Shown: positions 38,251 to 45,493 of the stretch, one piece after another | Numbering within the stretch: the first letter of the stretch is position 1 | How the letters are laid out: the number at the start of each line of letters is the position of its first letter | Source: Cryobacterium suzukii | Lineage (GTDB): Bacteria > Actinomycetota > Actinomycetes > Actinomycetales > Microbacteriaceae | NCBI RefSeq assembly: GCF_004403185.1 | Contig: NZ_SOHJ01000014.1 | Location: forward strand, 1-64,000 | DNA: 64,000 bases | Direction of reading: 5' to 3' | Position numbers and translations under genes: made by a program | Notes under the pieces: model-generated | The model's database searches: none | The model's input: only the letters and a program-made list of their open reading frames with translations | Told to the model about the DNA's origin: nothing

Positions 38251-39690
38251 ATGCAGTTCTATGGAACGACACCCAGCCACGATCTGACCTACTCCGACGT
38301 ATTCCTGGTGCCCGGCCAATCGGCCGTCACCAGCCGTTTAGATGTCTCGCTGGCTCCGGGTGACGGCACCGGCGCGACGATACCCATCGTGTCGGCGAAT
38401 ATGAACTCGGTCACCGGGCCACGTCTGGCGGCCTCACTCGCCCGCCGTGGCGGGCTCGGGGTGCTGCCACAGGACATGCACCTGCAAGACCTGGATGCGG
38501 CCATCCGCTGGGTTAAAGACCAGTCGGTTCGTTTCGACACGCCGTTCGTGTTCGCCCCCGACGACACCGTCGAGCTCGCGCGCCGGCAGGTTCCGGCCGT
38601 TCCCGGGCAGGGAATAGTGATCCACTCCGGTGCTGGTGATTACCTCGGCTGCATCGTCGCCAGCCGGCTGGCGACAGCCTTGCCCGACGCTCGCCTGGGT
38701 GATCTGCTGCACGGGGAACTGACCGCGCTCGACGCTGATGACGTGGACGGGCCGCGCCGCGCTTTCGACCTGATGACCGCGGCCGATATTGACTTCGCTC
38801 CGGTACTGCACCACGGCGTCGTGGTCGGAACCCTCAGTCGCAAGAGCGCCCTGCGCTCCACGCTCTACCAGCCCACGCTCGACGTACACGGACGGCTCAA
38901 GGTCGCCGCGGCGATCGGCATCAACGGGGACGTCGCGGCGAAGGCTCGCGCGCTCGCCGCCGCTGGCGTCGATATTCTGGTGATCGATACCGCGCACGGC
39001 CACCAGGACGGCATGCTGCGCGCAATCGGAATCGTCGCCGACCTGAACCTCGGGCTGCCGATTGTGGCCGGCAACGTCGTGACCAAGGATGCGGTGCGTG
39101 ACCTGGTCGGCGCAGGCGCGACCATCGTCAAGGTCGGAGTCGGCCCCGGGGCAATGTGCACCACCCGCATGATGACCGCCGTCGGCCGGCCCCAGTTTTC
39201 GGCAGTGCTCGAAACGGCCGGCGCCGCACGCGAGCTCGGCGCCCACGTCTGGGCAGACGGCGGGGTGCGCTATCCGCGCGACGTGGCCCTGGCGTTGGCC
39301 GCTGGCGCAGCATCCGTCATGATCGGCTCCTGGTTCGCCGGAACCACCGAAGCGCCAGGCACGCTGAATGTGGATGCCCGCGGCGCGGTCTACAAGGAAA
39401 GCTGGGGAATGGCGTCGACCAAGGCCGTTCAGGCGCGGTTCGAGCGCCTCGACGCCTACGACCTCGCCCGCAAGACCCTGTTCGCCGAGGGGATCTCGAG
39501 CTCGAAGATCTACCTCGATCCGCTGCGACCGTCGATCGAGGACCTGCTCGACATGATCACCTCGGGCGTGCGCTCCTCATTCACCTACGCCGGAGCCACC
39601 AATGTCGCCGACTTTCATGAGAAAGCGCTCGTGGGTATTCAGTCGGCCGCCGGCTATGAGGAGGGTAAGGCGCTGCCGGTGTCTTGGTAG
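38251..39690 (+). CDS. guaB1: GuaB1-family IMP dehydrogenase-related protein (GMP reductase type)
   Basis: This 479-aa TIM-barrel enzyme has a CBS-like insertion (about 95-200), the active-site Cys loop GVGPGAMCTTRM, and the phosphate-binding DGGVRYPRDVALALAAGA region. Mycobacterial GuaB1 has been shown to act as a GMP reductase rather than an IMP dehydrogenase, so purine salvage is the likely role. It is divergent from kgd. The last codons run into a tandem repeat that begins at the stop codon. Two CNNM genes follow, as in Rv1843c-Rv1841c. Confidence 0.92.
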   Translation: MQFYGTTPSHDLTYSDVFLVPGQSAVTSRLDVSLAPGDGTGATIPIVSANMNSVTGPRLAASLARRGGLGVLPQDMHLQDLDAAIRWVKDQSVRFDTPFVFAPDDTVELARRQVPAVPGQGIVIHSGAGDYLGCIVASRLATALPDARLGDLLHGELTALDADDVDGPRRAFDLMTAADIDFAPVLHHGVVVGTLSRKSALRSTLYQPTLDVHGRLKVAAAIGINGDVAAKARALAAAGVDILVIDTAHGHQDGMLRAIGIVADLNLGLPIVAGNVVTKDAVRDLVGAGATIVKVGVGPGAMCTTRMMTAVGRPQFSAVLETAGAARELGAHVWADGGVRYPRDVALALAAGAASVMIGSWFAGTTEAPGTLNVDARGAVYKESWGMASTKAVQARFERLDAYDLARKTLFAEGISSSKIYLDPLRPSIEDLLDMITSGVRSSFTYAGATNVADFHEKALVGIQSAAGYEEGKALPVSW

Positions 39691-39895
39691 GGCCGGTATA
39701 GCGCTGCCGGACGTGCTGCCGGACGTGCTCGTACCGCGCTGGTAGGGCCGGTATGGCGCTGGCGGACGCGCTGGTACGGCGCTGGCGGACGCGCTGGTAC
39801 GGCGCTGGTACGGCGCTGGTACGGCGCTGGTACGGCGCTGGTACGGCGCTGGTAGGGCCGGTATGGCGCTGGTGGGCAGGCGCTGCCGGACGTGC
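39686..39895. repeat. Nested GC-rich tandem repeat
   Basis: Five perfect copies of the 11-mer GGTACGGCGCT occupy 39796-39850, with a sixth at 39773-39783 separated by GGCGGACGCGCT. A 20-bp unit beginning GGTAGGGCCGGTAT occurs at 39686, 39741 and 39851. The first copy supplies the guaB1 stop codon (TAG). The whole gap 39691-40042 is non-coding: long frames on both strands give only low-complexity repeats. Confidence 0.9.
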
Positions 39896-40042
39896 TGGTG
39901 TCGCGGTGGCAGTGCTGGCGGTATTTCGCGGGGGCGGTATCCGCTTGGCTGCCGGGTGCGCCCGGTATACTCGGCTGAATAATGGATGACCCTCCCACCG
40001 CTGAACCCTCGTCCCACAAACCCTCGCCCGTAGTCGCTGTCG

Positions 40043-41404
40043 GTGAATTCCTTGTCTGAGCTGATCATGCTCGGGATCGGCCTCATCCTCACCGTCGGAA
40101 CGGGCCTTTTCGTCGCCAGTGAGTTCGCCCTGGTGAATCTCGACCGCGCCGACCTCGAAGCGCGTCGCGACCGCGGGGAGACCCGCCTCGCCCTGACCAT
40201 CTCCGCTCTGAAAATCACCTCGACGCACCTGTCGAGCGCACAGCTCGGTATCACCCTGACCACCCTGCTCACCGGTTACACGATCGAACCGGCCCTGTCG
40301 TCGCTGCTGCGCGGACCGCTCACCTCGGTGGGCCTGCCCGTCGACCTCGTGCCGCTGTTCGGCACCACGATCGCCATAGTGACGGCGACCCTCGTGTCGA
40401 TGGTCGTCGGTGAGTTGGTTCCGAAGAACTTCGCGCTGGCCCTGCCCATTCAGACCGCACGCCTGGTGATTCCGTTTCAGACCGTGTTCACGGCCGTTTT
40501 CAAACCGGCGGTGCTGGTGCTCAATAACAGCGCCAACGCTCTGCTGCGCTTTGTCGGCATCGAACCGAAGGAGGAACTCTCCGGCGCCCGCACAGCCGAG
40601 GAACTCTCCTCACTCGTGCGCCGTTCGGCCAGCGCCGGACTGCTGGAAAAAGATACCGCCACGTTGCTGCACCGCACGCTGCTGTTCTCCGGGCATACGG
40701 CATCCGACGTGATGACGCCGCGTCCGCGCGTGGCGAGCATCCACCGCACCGATTCGGCGCAGGCGGTCATCGACCTCACGCGTTCCACCGGTTATTCGCG
40801 CTTTCCGGTCGTCGACGAGAGCGTCGACGACGTCGTGGGCATCGTGCACGTCAAGCAGGCGGTGGCTGTGCCGCGCAAGCGGCGAGCGGATGTTCCGGTT
40901 TCGGCCCTGCAGACCGACCCGGTGCGAGTACCCGAAACCATGAAGCTCGACGACCTGCTCGGTGAGCTGCGCGGCCGCGGCTACCAGATGGCCATTGTCG
41001 TCGACGAGTACGGCGGAACCGCCGGCGTCGTCACCCTCGAGGACCTGGTCGAGGAATTGGTCGGTGAGGTGGCCGACGAGCACGACAGGGCCCGCGCGGG
41101 CGTCGTGCGCTCGCCCGACTCACTGACCTTCCCCGGCATGCTGCGGCCCGATGAACTGCTGGAACGCACGAGCGTCGTCGTACCGGATCAAGGCCCCTAT
41201 GAGACCGTGGCCGGTTTTGTCATGAGTGAGCTGGGCCGACTGCCGGTGATCGGCGATCGGGTACCGGTGCGCGGCGGCTTCCTGACCGTTGAGCGGTTGG
41301 AGGGGCGCCGGATCGACCGGCTGCGCTTCACTCCAGAGGCCGTGCCCGAAGCCGTAGCGGCTGTTGAAACCAAGTCCGATCGAAAGAAGGTGAGCGACAA
41401 ATGA
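40043..41404 (+). CDS. CNNM/HlyC-type membrane protein with CBS pair and CorC domain
   Basis: GTG start, 453 aa. The N-terminal CNNM (DUF21) domain has about four hydrophobic segments ([40 protein letters not shown]). A CBS pair (about 215-340) contains [16 protein letters not shown] and the [20 protein letters not shown] motif. A CorC_HlyC domain ends the protein. These proteins are linked to magnesium or cobalt efflux; the haemolysin name is historical. It is coupled (ATGA) to a second member. Confidence 0.92.
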   Translation: MNSLSELIMLGIGLILTVGTGLFVASEFALVNLDRADLEARRDRGETRLALTISALKITSTHLSSAQLGITLTTLLTGYTIEPALSSLLRGPLTSVGLPVDLVPLFGTTIAIVTATLVSMVVGELVPKNFALALPIQTARLVIPFQTVFTAVFKPAVLVLNNSANALLRFVGIEPKEELSGARTAEELSSLVRRSASAGLLEKDTATLLHRTLLFSGHTASDVMTPRPRVASIHRTDSAQAVIDLTRSTGYSRFPVVDESVDDVVGIVHVKQAVAVPRKRRADVPVSALQTDPVRVPETMKLDDLLGELRGRGYQMAIVVDEYGGTAGVVTLEDLVEELVGEVADEHDRARAGVVRSPDSLTFPGMLRPDELLERTSVVVPDQGPYETVAGFVMSELGRLPVIGDRVPVRGGFLTVERLEGRRIDRLRFTPEAVPEAVAAVETKSDRKKVSDK

Positions 41405-42477
41405 GCGACTGGGCCGGACTTGCCTGGTTGGTCGTGCTTCTCGCCGCCAACGCCTTCTTCGTCGGGGCGGAATTCGCCGTGATCTCGGCCCGCCGCTCGC
41501 AGATCGAACCGCTCGCCGAGGCCGGAAAGCGCAGCGCCAAAACTGCGCTGTGGGCGATGGAACACGCGACGCTGATGCTCGCGACCTCCCAGCTGGGGAT
41601 CACAGTGTGCTCGCTGCTCATTCTGAACGTCTCGGAGCCGGCGATCCACCATCTGCTCGAAGTGCCGCTCGGTCTGACCGGCCTGCCGGACGCCTACATT
41701 GGCACGATCGCGTTCATCGTGGCGCTGCTGGTGGTCTCCTACCTGCACGTCGTGTTTGGCGAGATGGTGCCGAAGAACCTGTCGTTTTCGGTGCCGGACC
41801 GCGCTGTGCTGCTACTCGCGCCGCCGCTGGTGTTCGTCGCCCGCGTTTTCAAGCCGCTGATCGTCACCCTCAACGCCTGCGCCAACGGGGTATTGCGCCT
41901 GTTCGGCGTGCAACCGAAGAACGAGGCGACGAGCGCGTACACCCTGGACGAAGTGGCGACGATCGTTACCCAGTCCACCCGCGAGGGGGTGCTCAGCGAC
42001 GGAACCGGTGCGCTCAGCGCGGCGTTCGAGTTCACCAACCTCAAGGTTCGCGACGTGGCCGTCGGTCTCGGCAAGCTGGTCAGCCTGCCGGAGTCGGCCA
42101 CGCCGGCCGACGTGGAGAAAGCTGTCCGGCGCCACGGCTTCTCCCGTTACGTGCTCGCCGATGCCGAGGGCTACCTCACCGGCTACGTGCACCTGAAAGA
42201 CGTGCTTGACCTCGATGTGCCGTCGGCCTCGGCCGGTGCCGCAACGCAGGCCGCGCCCGACAGTTACGCGGGGCGGATCCCGGCCAAGCGCATCCGTGCC
42301 TTAATTTCGATCTTCGAAGACACCGACCTCGAGGACGCCCTCGCCACCATGCGTCGCTCTGGTGCACACCTCGCGCGGTCGTTCACTGCCGAGGGCGAGA
42401 CCACCGGGGTGCTCTTTCTCGAGGACATCATCGAGGAGCTCGTCGGCGAAGTGCAGGACGCCACCCGGCGCGACTAG
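41401..42477 (+). CDS. CNNM-type membrane protein with CBS domains
   Basis: This 358-aa paralogue of the preceding gene has the same DUF21 architecture (AEFAVISARRSQIEPLAEAG) and CBS repeats (FSRYVLADAEGYLTGYVHLK) but lacks the C-terminal CorC_HlyC domain. It overlaps the upstream gene by four bases. The pair could form a heteromeric transporter (inference). A palindromic repeat cluster begins 13 bases after its stop. Confidence 0.9.
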   Translation: MSDWAGLAWLVVLLAANAFFVGAEFAVISARRSQIEPLAEAGKRSAKTALWAMEHATLMLATSQLGITVCSLLILNVSEPAIHHLLEVPLGLTGLPDAYIGTIAFIVALLVVSYLHVVFGEMVPKNLSFSVPDRAVLLLAPPLVFVARVFKPLIVTLNACANGVLRLFGVQPKNEATSAYTLDEVATIVTQSTREGVLSDGTGALSAAFEFTNLKVRDVAVGLGKLVSLPESATPADVEKAVRRHGFSRYVLADAEGYLTGYVHLKDVLDLDVPSASAGAATQAAPDSYAGRIPAKRIRALISIFEDTDLEDALATMRRSGAHLARSFTAEGETTGVLFLEDIIEELVGEVQDATRRD

Positions 42478-42490
42478 CCCCTCTGCTACT

Positions 42491-42562
42491 GGACGGGGCC
42501 CGGGCCCCGTCCCCGGGCCCAGTTTATAAACTGGGCCCACGGACGGGGCCCGGGCCCCGTCC
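42491..42562. repeat. Intergenic palindrome cluster, copy 2 (A-B-A order)
   Basis: Two identical 22-bp palindromes (42491-42512 and 42541-42562, half-site GGACGGGGCCC) flank a 24-bp palindrome (42515-42538, half-site GGGCCCAGTTTA). These are the same sequences as at 28149-28198, 14 kb away. It could act as a terminator after the CNNM pair or be a REP-like element. Confidence 0.85.
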
Positions 42563-42678
42563 GCATGCACGCGCTCGCGCCGGCGACAAGCGGATGCCGC
42601 GCGCACCTCGCCAAGACGCCGACACGAGCGTAAAATTCTCCCTGAAAAATGCACATTCGGTGCAGAAAGGGAATACTC

Positions 42679-43116
42679 ATGTTAAGTCAATTGGAAACCT
42701 ACTCCGTGCTTCCCGCGCAGGATCTGGCGCGCGCCCGGCGCTTCTACAAGGACGTGCTCGGCATGGAACCCGTCGAGGAACGCATGGAGGGGCTGCTCTA
42801 CCGCACCCCGAAGGGCGCCGCCATCATGGTCTACGAAACTGATAATGCCGGCAGCGCCGCGAACACGGCGATCGGTTTCGACACGGACGATATCGAGGCC
42901 GAGGTCGCCGTACTGCGCGGCCTGGGCGTCACGTTCGAGGAATACGATTTTCCGGGATTGAAGACCGAGAACGGCATCGCCACGACCAACGAGGATCGTG
43001 CGGCGTGGTTCAAGGACACCGAGGGCAACATCATTTGTGTATCGCAGACCGTTGCCTTTGGCCAGAGTGAGGCGCGAGAGCGCTCGCAGTCCACGAACTC
43101 GACGGTCAGCGACTGA
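42679..43116 (+). CDS. Small VOC/glyoxalase-fold protein
   Basis: ATG 42679 (GAAAGGGAA upstream) gives 145 aa. A single VOC module runs from ETYSVLPAQDLARARRFYKD to AAWFKDTEGNIICVSQTV, with a FYKDVLGMEPVEE turn typical of glyoxalase/bleomycin-resistance proteins. The last 20 residues are Ser/Glu-rich. Possible metal ligands are few, so a catalytic role is uncertain. Confidence 0.85.
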   Translation: MLSQLETYSVLPAQDLARARRFYKDVLGMEPVEERMEGLLYRTPKGAAIMVYETDNAGSAANTAIGFDTDDIEAEVAVLRGLGVTFEEYDFPGLKTENGIATTNEDRAAWFKDTEGNIICVSQTVAFGQSEARERSQSTNSTVSD

Positions 43117-43161
43117 CTCGAGCCGCCGCCGCCGAACGGGTCGGCGCAGGCGGATGCGCGC

Positions 43162-43266
43162 GCGCCCGTTTTCGGTAGGCGCTACGCCGGTTGCCGTAGC
43201 GCCTACCCAAATCGGGCGCACTCGCGAAGGCCGCGCACTCGCGAAGGCGGCGCACTCGCGAGGGTC
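43162..43266. repeat. Imperfect palindrome followed by three 17-bp direct repeats
   Basis: The left arm 43162-43185 (ends GGTAGGCGCTAC) and right arm 43196-43219 (begins GTAGCGCCTACC) match at 21 of 24 positions with a 10-base loop. Three tandem 17-mers starting GCGCACTCGCGA follow at 43216, 43233 and 43250. It lies between the VOC gene and nnrD. Confidence 0.8.
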
Positions 43267-43339
43267 ACCGCGGCCGCGGGCACGCACCGACGAGCAAGCC
43301 GCCGACGCGAGCAGATCGAAAACGACCTATCGTGGAGGC

Positions 43340-44215
43340 ATGGTGAAACCGCGCGGCTGGCTGGAATGGGAGGCCGAACAGGCCCGCGACTGGATATCCC
43401 GGCCCCAGGCCGGCGACGACAAATATTCCCGCGGCGTGCTCGGGGTGCGTACCGGCTCCAAGGACTACCCGGGGGCCGCGGTGCTCGGCGTCGACGCGGC
43501 CGTGCGCACCGGCCTCGGAATGGTGCGCTACCTCGGCCCGCGCCGCGCCGCGAACCTCGTACTCCAGCGCCGTCCCGAAATAGTCACAGTACCCGGCCGG
43601 GTGCAGGCCTGGCTCCTCGGCTCCGGCATCAACTCCGACACGAGAACGGATGCCGTCAGCACGGCCCTGACGGAAGCCCTCGCCGAGGGCCTGCCCGCCG
43701 TTATCGACGCCGGCGCCCTCGACCTGGCAGCGCGGGCGATCGGCCCGACGGTGATCACCCCCCACGCCGGAGAACTGGCCACGATGCTCGCGAATGAGGC
43801 CAAGCCCGGCTCGGCCTCGCAGATTGCCGCCAACCCGGCGGAGTGGGCCATTCGTGCTGCCCGCCTGTTCGACGTGACGGTGCTGCTGAAGGGCGCCGTC
43901 ACCCACATCGCGTCGCCGTCTGGCGCCCGCCTGACCGTGTCGATTGGGCCGGCCTGGCTGGCGACGGCCGGGTCTGGCGACGTGCTCGGCGGCATCCTCG
44001 GCGCGCTCCTGGCGACCCATGCCGACCAGCTCGAAACGGATTCCGCCTCCCTCGCCCCGCTGGCCGCCACCGCAGCCCTGCTGCACGCCGAAGCCGCGAT
44101 TCTCGCTTCAGCCGGCGGTCCGATCGCGGCTCTCGACATAGCGGATGCCGTGCCGCGGGTGGTCGCCGCTCTGCTCGCCCACGGCAGTGATCAGGGGCCC
44201 CGCCCGATCCGCTAG
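43340..44215 (+). CDS. nnrD: ADP-dependent NAD(P)H-hydrate dehydratase
   Basis: ATG 43340 with TGGAGG upstream gives 291 aa; the open frame further left is not family-like. Family motifs are GDDKYSRGVLGVRTGSKDY, DAGALDLAA, TPHAGELA and the ATP-site ATAGSGDVLGGILGALLA. The enzyme repairs damaged NAD(P)HX in the cytoplasm. Only the dehydratase half is present; the epimerase half (NnrE) is not in this gene. Confidence 0.93.
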   Translation: MVKPRGWLEWEAEQARDWISRPQAGDDKYSRGVLGVRTGSKDYPGAAVLGVDAAVRTGLGMVRYLGPRRAANLVLQRRPEIVTVPGRVQAWLLGSGINSDTRTDAVSTALTEALAEGLPAVIDAGALDLAARAIGPTVITPHAGELATMLANEAKPGSASQIAANPAEWAIRAARLFDVTVLLKGAVTHIASPSGARLTVSIGPAWLATAGSGDVLGGILGALLATHADQLETDSASLAPLAATAALLHAEAAILASAGGPIAALDIADAVPRVVAALLAHGSDQGPRPIR

Positions 44216-44254
44216 AACAAGCACACGACACGGCCGGTTGTGCCAAGGTAAAGC

Positions 44255-45493
44255 GTGCGAATTCACGATGAGAGGGCGACCGTATCCCGGCCTGCGCGGC
44301 CGGTTCTGCGGCATCCGCTCGCCGCGCTGTGGTCGGCTTTCGCGCTCGTGCACCTGCTGCTGATCCTGCTGGCCCTGTTCAGTCCCGGGTATCCGCTCGG
44401 GGACGTCGAGATCGTCTACCGCCGCTGGGCCGCGAACGCGGCCACGGGCAGCATCGTGGGAATCACCGACAATTTCGTCTACCCGATTCTCGCCCTCGTG
44501 CCGATTCTGGGTGCGTTCGCCTTCGGCGGGCCGGCCTACCTCGCAACCTGGCTCGCGCTCGTGAGCGGGCTGAACGCCGGGGCGTTCTGGGTACTCGTGC
44601 GCTCGCACCGGACCGCGGCCTGGTGGTGGCTGGCCTTCCTGGCGATGCTCGGCCCCATCGCGCTTTTGCGAATCGACGCGGTCACGGTGCCGCTGTGCAT
44701 CGTCGCCCTGCTCTGGCTGCGTCGCCGCCCATTCTGGGGCACGGCACTGCTCACGATCGCGACCTGGATCAAGATCTGGCCGGTCGCCGCGCTCGCCGCC
44801 CTGTTCGTGGCGTCGAAACGACGGTGGCGGATGCTCATGCTCGCCGCCGCGGTCACCGCGACAGTTATCGGGGTTGCCGGGGCGTTCAGCCTGAGCCGGG
44901 GCAGCGGCATTCACGTGCTGAGTTTCGTGGCCGAACAGGCGGCACGGGGGATCCAGATTGAATCGCCCGTCGCCGTGCCCTGGCTCTGGCAGACCGCACT
45001 GGGCGTGCCGGGCAGTTTCATCTACTACGACCACGAGATTCTCACGTTTCAGGTCTACGGCGCTGGCACTACCGCAATGAGCGCCCTGATGACCCCGCTG
45101 CTGGCCCTGGCCGCCGTCGCAGTGCTGCTGCTCGGCCTACGCGCCCAACGCCGGGGAGCGAGCACTTTCGCGGTACTTCCGCCGCTGACGCTCGCGTTGA
45201 CGGTGACCCTGATCGCCTTCAACAAAGTGGGTTCGCCGCAATTCATCAGCTGGCTGGCCGCACCGATCATTCTCGGGCTCGTTCTGAACGGCCGCAACTG
45301 GCGCACCCCCGCGCTGCTCGGCCTCGCGCTCGCCGCGCTCACCCAACTGGTCTACCCGTACCTGTATGACTGGGTGCTGGCGGCCCATCCGCTCATGGTG
45401 CTCGTGCTGACCGTGCGCAACCTGCTCGAATTCGTGCTGCTCGGCTGGGCGCTCGCGGCACTGTACCGACCGACGGCAGGAGCGTTCTTGTGA
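44255..45493 (+). CDS. Polytopic membrane protein, GT87/mannosyltransferase-like
   Basis: GTG start, 412 aa with about ten hydrophobic segments. After the first helix comes GYPLGDVEIVYRRWA, with an Asp-Val-Glu set in the position where GT-C glycosyltransferases carry catalytic acids. LLTIATWIKIWPVAALAAL resembles GT87 family members that add mannose from polyprenyl phosphate. The assignment is by overall pattern; the acceptor is unknown. It overlaps the P-type ATPase gene by four bases. Confidence 0.7.
   Translation: MRIHDERATVSRPARPVLRHPLAALWSAFALVHLLLILLALFSPGYPLGDVEIVYRRWAANAATGSIVGITDNFVYPILALVPILGAFAFGGPAYLATWLALVSGLNAGAFWVLVRSHRTAAWWWLAFLAMLGPIALLRIDAVTVPLCIVALLWLRRRPFWGTALLTIATWIKIWPVAALAALFVASKRRWRMLMLAAAVTATVIGVAGAFSLSRGSGIHVLSFVAEQAARGIQIESPVAVPWLWQTALGVPGSFIYYDHEILTFQVYGAGTTAMSALMTPLLALAAVAVLLLGLRAQRRGASTFAVLPPLTLALTVTLIAFNKVGSPQFISWLAAPIILGLVLNGRNWRTPALLGLALAALTQLVYPYLYDWVLAAHPLMVLVLTVRNLLEFVLLGWALAALYRPTAGAFL

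Noticed and set aside
39577-40272. Long minus-strand frames of repeated Pro-Ala-Pro-Tyr-Gln-Arg-Arg units
   Set aside because: They are the [11 protein letters not shown] of the tandem repeat and overlap the real guaB1 3' end and the CNNM start; no ribosome binding site.
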